From Desulfobacteraceae bacterium Eth-SRB1 (GTDB lineage Bacteria; Desulfobacterota; Desulfobacteria; Desulfobacterales; ETH-SRB1): a DNA stretch of 64,000 bases. The position numbers were made by a program, and so were the translations under genes. Below the pieces are notes generated by a model, which was not told the origin of the DNA, did no database searches, and saw only the letters and a program-made list of their open reading frames with translations. Position 1 is the stretch's first letter. Each line of letters opens with the position of its first letter. Positions 52,098 to 58,753 of the stretch are shown here, in pieces. The stretch covers positions 1,042,790 to 1,106,789 of the forward strand of contig RPGP01000001.1 of assembly GCA_004193555.1 (NCBI GenBank), read 5' to 3'.

Positions 52098-52589
52098 TTG
52101 GCGAAAGACCACAGAAAAGAATATCATGTTCGACTGATCGATAAATATCTTCAATCGGTGAATATCTACTGGAGCGCACTAATCACGATAAACGGTCTGT
52201 TGTTGACTTTTTTCTCTATCGATGTCTTGTCGTCTAATGAAAATACAACCCTCTTCAATTATCTTCTCATTGGGGTGTGCATTACCTCATTATGGTTATT
52301 GATATGGAATTTCCGAACCATAAAGACGAATTATTATAAAATAGGTAAACTGACAGTGGACGATCTGCCGGATGTGCCGGAAGATGTACGTGAGACAGCC
52401 CGTACTATGGAAGACACGAGACAACTCATTGATGAGTACACCGCAGAGTATAGACAGAAGGAAGTTAATAGATCTGCCAACCAGCAACGGTATATGATGA
52501 TTCGAGAGTCTATAGTAGAAGGCTTATTTGTCATGGAAACGATACTTGTCGTAATAATTATAATTACAAGAGCTAAATGGGGCACATAA
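52098..52589 (+). CDS. Hypothetical membrane protein of the lipoprotein cassette
   Basis: The 163-residue protein has hydrophobic segments at about 25-45 (IYWSALITINGLLLTFFSI), 53-70 (FNYLLIGVCITSLWLLIW) and near the C-terminus (GLFVMETILVVIIIITR), with a charged soluble part between. It resembles the small SLATT-like membrane proteins linked with defence effectors only in general layout. Start TTG at 52098, after AAGGA. Its stop lies inside the attC-like site at 52584. Confidence 0.65.
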   Translation: MAKDHRKEYHVRLIDKYLQSVNIYWSALITINGLLLTFFSIDVLSSNENTTLFNYLLIGVCITSLWLLIWNFRTIKTNYYKIGKLTVDDLPDVPEDVRETARTMEDTRQLIDEYTAEYRQKEVNRSANQQRYMMIRESIVEGLFVMETILVVIIIITRAKWGT

Positions 52590-52645
52590 CCACGGCATTA
52601 AGGGCGACGGCAAAAAGCCGCCGCGCCTTATGCCGGACGTTGGAC
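52584..52645 (+). other. attC-like recombination site 5
   Basis: R'' ACATAAC (52584-52590) and R' GTTGGAC (52639-52645, fits GTTRRRY) bound a strong hairpin GGCAT-T-AAGG-GCG-A-CGGC AAAAA GCCG-C-CGC-GCCTT-ATGCC with extrahelical bases. It shares the sequence frame of the site at 15302. ACATAAC pairs with GTTATGT at 51522; GTTGGAC pairs with GTCCAAC at 54713. Confidence 0.82.
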
Positions 52646-52691
52646 TGAAAAAACAATCAATAATATCATCAATGCGGAGAGAATATATATT

Positions 52692-53252
52692 TTGAAAATA
52701 GCACAGTCTATTCAACGTTATGGAGACGAATTGCAGGAAATCTTTTCTCAGGAACGAGCTGCTGTGTTTCTCTGTGGCCCAGCAATTGATAAGCTTGATA
52801 AACCAGGTGAACAATTAAGGCAAAAACTTGAAAAAGCACTTAAAATTGAGGGGTTTGATGTAATACTTGGCGAGGATGATGGCCTTGAACAAATTAGAAA
52901 CAAGTATAGTTCTTATGCTCATGAAAATGAATTGCTATTCGTAGAAAAACATTGTCTTGCTACTGTTTTAATTGCGTCAAGTGTGGGGTCATTTTGCGAA
53001 CTTGGCTTATTTTCCTACAAAAAGGTTCATACCTTAAAATCTGATTTTATTTTGATTATAAGTGATCAATTCAAAAAGGACAAATCTTACCTTAATGAAG
53101 GGCCAGCTGCAGCTATAGAAGATTTTGGCAAGGTATATTACGGGGATCTGCAAAATTTCGATTATTCTGATCTTATGCGCCGCCTAAAAAGAAGACGTTC
53201 TATTTGGGTTACCAGTTACAAAGGACGCTCGCCAAAAGAGATAGTCAAATAA
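52692..53252 (+). CDS. Retron-associated nucleoside-deoxyribosyltransferase-like effector
   Basis: The 186-residue protein has the NDT-like layout of the Retron-Eco1 (Ec86) toxin effector: AAVFLCGPAID (24-33), a variable middle, ASSVGSFCELGLFSYKK (95-111, with Glu103 where the catalytic Glu is expected) and KSYLNEGPAAAIEDFG (131-146). Eco1's effector continues into a winged-helix domain, but here the protein ends and that domain is in the next gene. The TTG start follows GGAGAG. The stop overlaps the ATG of the reverse transcriptase gene. It likely attacks nucleotides or NAD when the retron senses phage. Confidence 0.8.
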   Translation: MKIAQSIQRYGDELQEIFSQERAAVFLCGPAIDKLDKPGEQLRQKLEKALKIEGFDVILGEDDGLEQIRNKYSSYAHENELLFVEKHCLATVLIASSVGSFCELGLFSYKKVHTLKSDFILIISDQFKKDKSYLNEGPAAAIEDFGKVYYGDLQNFDYSDLMRRLKRRRSIWVTSYKGRSPKEIVK

Positions 53253-54730
53253 TGAAAATTAATTTCAATGAAGATATTTTGCTCTGGGCGATTGGTGTTC
53301 TCCAACCAGCATCAGCGAGCGACGCTTTAAAATTCATTTCATACATTTATCCAGAAATTAAGCCTTTACCCCTTGTTAAAGAAATTGATCAAGTTCTATC
53401 AAGATATAGAGATCTTGGTATTGTCGTAAGAGTTCATGGAAAATCACGTTTATATTCGCTTACATATGCAGGAAACGCAAAATTATCATTAAAACTTAGG
53501 AGGCATAGAGATAAAGCTCGTTTATTCTTGCTAAAGGATACAAGAAAATGTAATATGGTTTTGTCGGGGGAGGAAAAAAAGGAATCGGTTGGCGCTTCGC
53601 CAACCTCAGATGGTAGCAGTACTTTACAAGATTTTGCGCGGCCAATAAAATCGGCCGCCGCACCTCGGTACCCTCGGCACAACGGCCGATTTTATTGGTC
53701 GCGGATCTCAAAGCAACTGAATTTTCAAGTTGGTCTTAATTTTTCCTCCCCCGACATTTTTCTTAAATATTATTCTTTCCCATCGTTAAAAGCTATCCAC
53801 AACATCAGTCCAGACCCAGCAGAGGGCAATGATTTAAGCGTTACTGATTTTGCTCTATCAGTTGGTGTTAGCCCCCGATTAATCACATCTTTACTACATG
53901 CCACACATAAATATTACAGACAGTTCAATATTGGTAAGCGGGGCGGTGGCAAACGAACAATAAGCGCCCCAAGGACCTTTTTGAAAGTTATTCAATATTG
54001 GATACTCGACTACCTACTGTATACTCTGAAAAGCCACCCTATTTGCCATTCATATCAAAGGGGAAAGTCTATTATAACAAACGCGTCCCCTCATATAAAC
54101 TCTGAGTATGTCGCAAATATTGACATAAGTGACTTTTTTGGCTCAATAAATCAGACAATGATAATTGATCTTCTTAGAAAGAATGGTTTTGGTGAGCAAT
54201 TGTCAAAAACAATCGCCAGACTTACATCGCTCAATAACGGTCTCCCCCAAGGCGCACCAACAAGTCCGATACTCTCAAATGCTTATCTCTATTCTTTCGA
54301 CGAAACAGCAGCGCAAATCGCCCAAAACACAGGGTTACATATCACAAGATATGCCGATGATATTGCCATAAGTGGAAAGAAAAAAGATTCAATCATCAAT
54401 GTAATCACACTTTTTAAACAAGAATTATCCGCCAAGGGCTTGGAACTCAACGCTAAAAAAACGCGGGTCGCAAGCCGAGGTGGCCAGCAACGCGTGGCAG
54501 GGGTAGTGGTCAACGATAAAGCATTACCCCCGAGAAAGCTCCGTAGACGGGTTCGGGCAATGTTTCATCAAGCAGATAATTACCCTGAAGAACATGTTGA
54601 AAAATATAATACTTTGAGAGGTTACTTGAGCTATTTTAATTCATTCCCTGCCCTAAAAGGTGGTCCAGAGCTTGAAAGTTATAAAGAGATTTTGAAGAGT
54701 TTGAGTAACAATGTCCAACCAGGCGCTTAA
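53252..54730 (+). CDS. Winged-helix-reverse transcriptase fusion (retron RT)
   Basis: The 492-residue frame has three zones. Residues 1-100 (ILLWAIGVLQPASASDALKF...GIVVRVHGKSRLYSLTYAG) resemble the winged-helix part of the Eco1 effector. Residues 104-168 are encoded by the retron non-coding RNA itself. Residues about 170-492 are a group II-like retron RT with NIDISDFF (about 289, catalytic Asp291), LPQGAPTSP (331), the YADD box (367-370) and VAG (415-417) in place of the usual retron VTG. There is no ATG, GTG or TTG in frame between the RNA and the RT, so the RT must be translated through the RNA or from a rare ATT at 53756. The 3' end overlaps an attC-like site. Confidence 0.88.
   Translation: MKINFNEDILLWAIGVLQPASASDALKFISYIYPEIKPLPLVKEIDQVLSRYRDLGIVVRVHGKSRLYSLTYAGNAKLSLKLRRHRDKARLFLLKDTRKCNMVLSGEEKKESVGASPTSDGSSTLQDFARPIKSAAAPRYPRHNGRFYWSRISKQLNFQVGLNFSSPDIFLKYYSFPSLKAIHNISPDPAEGNDLSVTDFALSVGVSPRLITSLLHATHKYYRQFNIGKRGGGKRTISAPRTFLKVIQYWILDYLLYTLKSHPICHSYQRGKSIITNASPHINSEYVANIDISDFFGSINQTMIIDLLRKNGFGEQLSKTIARLTSLNNGLPQGAPTSPILSNAYLYSFDETAAQIAQNTGLHITRYADDIAISGKKKDSIINVITLFKQELSAKGLELNAKKTRVASRGGQQRVAGVVVNDKALPPRKLRRRVRAMFHQADNYPEEHVEKYNTLRGYLSYFNSFPALKGGPELESYKEILKSLSNNVQPGA
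53562..53756 (+). ncRNA. Retron msr-msd non-coding RNA inside the RT reading frame
   Basis: The outer arms a1 TGTCGGGGGAGGAAAAA (53562-53578) and a2 TTTTTCCTCCCCCGACA (53740-53756) are perfectly complementary over 17 bases. Inside are an msr hairpin with a perfect 8-bp stem, GGTTGGCG-CTT-CGCCAACC (53587-53605), and a long msd stem of 21 bp with one G-U pair (53637-53657 with 53683-53703, core CCAATAAAATCGGCCG) around a 25-base loop. Order, size (195 nt) and position before the RT domain fit retron RNAs. A G in the A-rich run after a1 is expected to be the branching base. Confidence 0.88.
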
Positions 54731-54828
54731 CTCAGACGGCTAACACCGAGCGATTTTGAGATATTTTACTGTCATTACTTTTTGAGCTTTCTGGCAGGCT
54801 TTGGCTGTCAATCCGCCGCTGGTTAGCT
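54713..54828 (+). other. attC-like recombination site 6, overlapping the RT 3' end
   Basis: GTCCAAC (54713-54719) lies in the last codons of the RT gene and is the exact complement of GTTGGAC at 52639. GTTAGCT at 54822-54828 is the proposed R'. The interior (CCAGGCG ... GACGGC, and GGCTGTC ... CGCCGCTGG) pairs only imperfectly, as in long attC sites. It closes the retron cassette; the zeta-toxin gene follows 32 bases later. Confidence 0.65.
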
Positions 54829-54860
54829 CTTCGGTGAGAAAAATATAGGAACATAGCACA

Positions 54861-55376
54861 TTGAAAAATAAATGTTACATCATAGCTGGACCTAACGGTG
54901 CAGGGAAAACAACATTTGCTAATGAATTCCTTCCAATTGAGGCCGAATGTCTGAACTTCATAAATGCAGATTTGATCGCTCAAGGCTTATCTCCTTTCCA
55001 ACCAAACAAAATGGCCATCGAAGCAGGAAGATTAATGATTCAGAATATTAATGAATGTGTTAAAAAGAGTGAATCGTTTGCTTTTGAAACAACACTTAGC
55101 GGCAAGGGATACATGAATAAAATAAGAAATTGGAAAACGAAACAATATGAAATCATAATTTATTATCTCAAGGTTCCAACAGTGAAATTTGCAATTGAAC
55201 GTGTGAAACTGAGAGTTTCCCAAGGTGGGCATAATGTCCCAGAGCAGGACATCATACGTCGATTTGAAAGAAGTTGGAGCAATTTTCAACAGATATACAA
55301 ACCTCTGGCTGATTCATGGATTGTGTTTGACACTTCTGGAAACCAGCCGATTATCCTTGATGAATCGGAGCAATAA
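54861..55376 (+). CDS. Zeta-toxin-like P-loop kinase
   Basis: The 171-residue protein has Walker A IIAGPNGAGKTTFANEFL (about 7-24), the NADLIAQGLSPF and FAFETTLSGKGY segments and a C-terminal R-x-x-R-F-x-R-S pattern (IIRRFERSWSNF). These are features of zeta-toxin-type kinases, which phosphorylate UDP-sugar precursors of the cell wall in the best-known members. A 63-residue gene follows after two bases and is a probable partner. Confidence 0.82.
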   Translation: MKNKCYIIAGPNGAGKTTFANEFLPIEAECLNFINADLIAQGLSPFQPNKMAIEAGRLMIQNINECVKKSESFAFETTLSGKGYMNKIRNWKTKQYEIIIYYLKVPTVKFAIERVKLRVSQGGHNVPEQDIIRRFERSWSNFQQIYKPLADSWIVFDTSGNQPIILDESEQ

Positions 55377-55378
55377 GA

Positions 55379-55570
55379 ATGAAAAAACACAATAAGTATG
55401 CATTGTTAGGGTTAAAGGCATTAGAGCGAGCCGTTGCAAAGGTCGCGGAAAATGCAAGAAAAAATAAATATAAAATTCCTGTATGGAAAAATGGGCGTAT
55501 TGAATATGAAATTCCAGGAATAATCACCGAACAAGCCAGTGCACCTGATGCCAAAAGTCGGGGCATTTAA
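55379..55570 (+). CDS. Small protein paired with the zeta-like toxin
   Basis: The 63-residue basic protein (MKKHNKYALLGLKALERAVA then KVAENARKNKYKIPVWKNGR) has a helical N-terminal half. It starts two bases after the toxin gene. This close pairing of a zeta-like kinase with a small basic protein suggests an antitoxin, but no family is recognised. Confidence 0.6.
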   Translation: MKKHNKYALLGLKALERAVAKVAENARKNKYKIPVWKNGRIEYEIPGIITEQASAPDAKSRGI

Positions 55571-55720
55571 GAAATTATGTGACTTTGCTAATGTTTTTCA
55601 TTTTTTGAATTTATGTGGCAACTTTTGGCACAGGTGACCGGCGACGTTTCTGTTTCAATATTTATCTTCTGAGTCGCATTATCTGTTGACAAAAGGCAGG
55701 CATTAGCACATATATATAAT
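55571..55720. other. Short intergenic region before the BrnT-like module
   Basis: No gene was found. It carries the promoter-side sequence of the next toxin-antitoxin pair, without a clear operator. Confidence 0.4.
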
Positions 55721-55990
55721 ATGAAATATTTAAACTGGGATTTTGAGAAAAACGAGATTTTGAAGCATGTGCGTGGAATTTCTTTCGAAGAAATTGCATA
55801 TCTAATTGAATCAGGTCAGATACTTGGAATTGAGGAGAATCCAGGACGATCTAATCAAAAAATTTATATTCTGGAAATAGAGAACTATGCTGTTGTTGTC
55901 CCTTTTATAGAAAACAATGATGAAATTTTTCTCAAAACTGCCTTTCCAAGTCGTAAATATACCAAACGTTACGGTTTAAGGGGGAAATAA
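55721..55990 (+). CDS. BrnT-like toxin (RelE-type fold) of a type II module
   Basis: The 89-residue protein starts MKYLNWDFEKNEILKHVRGISFEEI and ends FLKTAFPSRKYTKRYG. The W-D-x-x-K-N...H-x-x-S-F-E-E start and the late FPSRK are typical of BrnT/DUF4258-like ribonuclease toxins. Its stop overlaps the antitoxin start by one base (TAATG), with toxin first as in brnTA. Confidence 0.75.
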   Translation: MKYLNWDFEKNEILKHVRGISFEEIAYLIESGQILGIEENPGRSNQKIYILEIENYAVVVPFIENNDEIFLKTAFPSRKYTKRYGLRGK

Positions 55991-56286
55991 TGAAAAAATT
56001 AAGTCGAAAGGCTTTTAAGCCACTTGATCAGGAAGAAAAAGAGTTGATGGAATCAATTGAGCATGAAGAGTGGCAGTCTGTTAAAAATATCAAAATAGAA
56101 AAAGAGAAGGCAATCGCTGCAGCCCGAAATACCCTAAAAAAAGACAAGCGTATAAATCTTCGTTTTACTCAAAAAGACTATCGCCGAATTCAAATAAAGG
56201 CTATTGAAGAAGGGATTCCATATCAAACACTTATTTCCAGTATAGTTCATAAATATTTAAATGGTTCCTTAGCTCCAAGATCATAG
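55990..56286 (+). CDS. CopG/BrnA-like antitoxin
   Basis: The 98-residue protein has a helical, acidic N-terminal half that would mask the toxin, and a ribbon-helix-helix at the C-terminus: KRINLRFTQKDYRRIQIKAI and EGIPYQTLISSIVHKYLNG, a recognised antitoxin pattern. It probably represses its own promoter. Translationally coupled to the BrnT-like gene. Confidence 0.82.
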   Translation: MKKLSRKAFKPLDQEEKELMESIEHEEWQSVKNIKIEKEKAIAAARNTLKKDKRINLRFTQKDYRRIQIKAIEEGIPYQTLISSIVHKYLNGSLAPRS

Positions 56287-56375
56287 GAGTGAGAGAACAG
56301 AACAAATCAAGGGGAATAGGGTACATTCTTCACATTGTAAGTTGCTAATATATAGAAAGAGTGACATAAAAAAAT

Positions 56376-56540
56376 ATGCCAAGAAAAGTCAGGATAGATG
56401 CATCTGGTGCTCTTCACCACATTATTGCCAGAGGCATTGATAGAAATACAATCTTTCAGGATGATTTTGACCGAAAGAACTTTATAGACAGGCTGGGTAT
56501 CCGCCGGATATGCAGAAATTGGCAACTGAAACTGTTTTAA
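56376..56540 (+). pseudogene. REP-associated tyrosine transposase (TnpA-REP/RAYT), N-terminal remnant
   Basis: The first 42 residues (MPRKVRIDASGALHHIIARG then IDRNTIFQDDFDRKNFIDRL) match the start of Y1 REP-associated transposases, including the H-H-I-I-A-R-G segment. The text then turns into unrelated sequence and stops at 56540. Most of the catalytic domain is lost. It stands between two toxin-antitoxin modules. Confidence 0.78.
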
Positions 56541-56654
56541 AACAAGCTGAATTGATAGCGGCTTGCGCTCCGCCTATCAAGTGCGTTGGAGCTGACTCCG
56601 CTTCTCAACAGCGGCGATATGCAAAAAAATAATCTCCACGTTGGCCTGTTGGCC
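56541..56654. other. Remnant intergenic DNA
   Basis: No gene was found. The stretch contains GATAGCGGCTTGCGCTCCGC and other odd GC-richer DNA, possibly debris of the lost transposase element. Confidence 0.35.
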
Positions 56655-56702
56655 TTGACAACGAACAAAAATGATGTATAACACCAATGTATACACCATT
56701 GG
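56655..56702 (+). promoter_or_regulatory. vapBC promoter and operator
   Basis: TTGACA (56655-56660) and TATAAC (56677-56682) are 16 bases apart. Overlapping the -10 downstream side is the perfect inverted repeat CCAATG/CATTGG (56684-56702), also a direct repeat GTATA-CACCA. This fits autorepression by the antitoxin that follows. Confidence 0.7.
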
Positions 56703-56711
56703 AGATGCCTC

Positions 56712-56945
56712 ATGATACGAACACAAATATACCTAACAGAGCGCCAACGTGCTGAATTAACAACTATTTCAAAAATTCATGGAAAAAAACAAAGTGAACT
56801 CATACGAGAAGCTGTTGATCGTCTCATTGATCAAGCGGGAAACAGCCGGCGTGAGGTAGTATTACGCGAGGCTGCCGGGATATGGAAGGGTCGTACTGAT
56901 CTTCCTGATTTCAAGAAAATTCGTACTGAATGGGACAGGATTTAG
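56712..56945 (+). CDS. Ribbon-helix-helix antitoxin (VapB-like)
   Basis: The 77-residue protein starts MIRTQIYLTERQRAELTTIS, KIHGKKQSELIREAVDRLI, the RHH fold of CopG/Arc-type regulators. The C-terminal EAAGIWKGRTDLPDFKKIR segment is the usual toxin-binding tail. It ends two bases before the VapC start and would bind the operator upstream. Confidence 0.88.
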   Translation: MIRTQIYLTERQRAELTTISKIHGKKQSELIREAVDRLIDQAGNSRREVVLREAAGIWKGRTDLPDFKKIRTEWDRI

Positions 56946-56947
56946 CC

Positions 56948-57331
56948 ATGAAGAGATCATTTCTCCTCGACACAGATGTTTTAACTGATTTTTTCCGAGG
57001 TTTCAACAAGGCGGTGAGTTTTGTAAACAGGTACTCATCACGAATTATCCTTTCGTCCATCTGTGTTGCAGAGTTGTATGCTGGAGTTAAAGAAGGGGCG
57101 GAACAAACTTCATTGGAGAATTTCGTTTCGCTTTTTCGTGTTGTACCTGTAACTGCTGAAATTGCAAAAGCTGGAGGATTCTACAGGCGCGATTATGTAA
57201 AATCTCATGGCGTTGGGCTTGCAGATGCAATAATAGCCGCTACATCTGAATCCGAGGATGCAGAGTTGAAGACTCTAAACATTAAGCATTACCCAATGAT
57301 AAAGGGTCTAACACCTGCTTACAAAAAGTAG
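56948..57331 (+). CDS. PIN-domain toxin VapC
   Basis: The 127-residue protein has the PIN acidic residues: FLLDTDVLTDFFRG (Asp near 8), SSICVAELYAGVKEG (Glu) and GVGLADAIIAATSESEDAEL (Asp). It is a ribonuclease that attacks tRNA or rRNA when freed from VapB. The ATG at 56948 gives the standard N-terminus; 56930 is a possible longer start that overlaps vapB. Confidence 0.9.
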   Translation: MKRSFLLDTDVLTDFFRGFNKAVSFVNRYSSRIILSSICVAELYAGVKEGAEQTSLENFVSLFRVVPVTAEIAKAGGFYRRDYVKSHGVGLADAIIAATSESEDAELKTLNIKHYPMIKGLTPAYKK

Positions 57332-57497
57332 GAAGCCAATCGGGCAGCCGGGGGTCTTTCTCCCCAAGCCCCACAATACCACGGCTTGCGGGTCCCCGCC
57401 AACGGCGGGATCATAGCGGTTTGTGTGGCAAGAGTCCGGGAAAGCCGGATTACTGCGGTCTTCGCCTTATTCAAAAAGCATTTTATCGCCCCGCCTT

Positions 57498-57668
57498 TTA
57501 TTTGATAACTATGCGCTGTCCTTTGATTGTATCGATAATAGGTTCTCCCGCATCGGTTTCAGGTTTTATCGGATCTTCAGGGGCTTCAAATTTTCTGAGA
57601 GTGAATTTGCCTTCGAGTGTCCGGCATTTCTCATCAAATTTCAGTGTTGCCCTGAGTCGCAATAGCAA
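57498..57668 (-). pseudogene. Short coding remnant on the minus strand
   Basis: The minus strand reads RATLKFDEKCRTLEGKFTL, RKFEAPEDPIKPETDAGEPI, IDTIKGQRIVIK and a stop at 57498. The balanced composition looks like real protein. Only TTG codons are available as start, with a stop just upstream, so it is more likely the C-terminal end of a lost gene. No family is recognised. Confidence 0.35.
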
Positions 57669-57737
57669 TTTTTAATAATGGCTGTCCCTAATTTTCTACT
57701 TGCTATAATCGCATATCGAAAGTAAAAAACTGGTATT

Positions 57738-58658
57738 ATGATGAACAAGGCCGATCTGAAAGTAAATATTGGAGGGATAGAGCTAAAAAATCCGGTAATA
57801 ACGGCATCCGGCACATTTGGGTATGCACGAGAGTTTGATGATTTTGTTGATTTGAACCGGCTGGGGGCTATTATTGTCAAGGGCCTGTCACTTAAACCTT
57901 CCAAGGGTAACCCGCCGCCAAGGATAGTTGAAACTCCATGCGGCATGCTTAATGCCATTGGCCTTGAAAATGTCGGTCTTGCATCATTTGTTGAAGAAAA
58001 GCTCCTGTTCCTCAAACAACTCTCAACCCCCATCATTATAAACATTTACGGAAAAGATATCCGGGAATATGCGGAATTGGCGTCACGCATTAATGATATT
58101 GAAGAAATATCGGGCATTGAAGTCAATATTTCATGCCCCAATGTAAAGGCAGGAGGGGTCGCATTTGGAACCGATCCCGACGCAGCCTACAAGGTGGTAA
58201 AGGCTGTAAGAGACAATACCGGCAAACCTGTTATGGTAAAACTTACTCCCAATGTGACCGATATTACAGTTATTGCTCGCAGCGTGGAGGATGCGGGCGC
58301 TGATTCCATATCATTAATTAATACAATAACGGGTATGGTTATCGATATTGAAACACGGCGCTCAAAACTTGCAAATATAACCGGAGGTCTTTCCGGACCG
58401 GCCATCAAACCGATAGCCCTGCGGATGGTCTGGCAGGTTGTACAGCAGGTTAAAATTCCGGTTGTCGGGGTTGGAGGCATAATGACGCCGGAAGATGCTC
58501 TGGAGTTTTTAATAGCAGGAGCTGTCGCAGTTCAGATCGGCACAGCTAATTTTATAAACCCGCATGTTACAATTGACATTATTGAAGGAATCGAAGCCTT
58601 TCTTATTAAAAGAAACATCCCGCGGATAACAGATATTATCGGAACACTTCAAATCTGA
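57738..58658 (+). CDS. pyrD: Dihydroorotate dehydrogenase, catalytic subunit (PyrD class 1B)
   Basis: The 306-residue TIM-barrel flavoprotein starts LKVNIGGIELKNPVITASGTFGYA, contains EVNISCPNVKAGGVAFG with Cys in the catalytic base place (class 1B), VKLTPNVTDIT and the FMN-phosphate loop VVGVGGIMTPEDALEFLIAGA VAVQIGT. It oxidises dihydroorotate to orotate. Class 1B enzymes need a PyrK partner; the NfnA-like gene at 45544 is a relative of PyrK but is unlinked. pyrF of the same pathway is at 31291. Confidence 0.95.
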   Translation: MMNKADLKVNIGGIELKNPVITASGTFGYAREFDDFVDLNRLGAIIVKGLSLKPSKGNPPPRIVETPCGMLNAIGLENVGLASFVEEKLLFLKQLSTPIIINIYGKDIREYAELASRINDIEEISGIEVNISCPNVKAGGVAFGTDPDAAYKVVKAVRDNTGKPVMVKLTPNVTDITVIARSVEDAGADSISLINTITGMVIDIETRRSKLANITGGLSGPAIKPIALRMVWQVVQQVKIPVVGVGGIMTPEDALEFLIAGAVAVQIGTANFINPHVTIDIIEGIEAFLIKRNIPRITDIIGTLQI

Positions 58659-58712
58659 TAGCATTGTCATGCATCTGATTTTTGCGGCAAACATGGCTTT
58701 AACGCTTTTTTC

Positions 58713-58753
58713 TGACAGTCTTCAGCCTTCAGCCTATCCACCTGAGTAGTTAC
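58713..58753. repeat. Dispersed intergenic repeat, third copy
   Basis: TGACAGTCTTCAGCCTTCAG followed by CCTATCCACCTGAGTAGTTAC, as at 32779 and (inverted) 33553. It overlaps the leuA stop codon by a few bases and lies between convergent pyrD and leuA. Confidence 0.65.
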
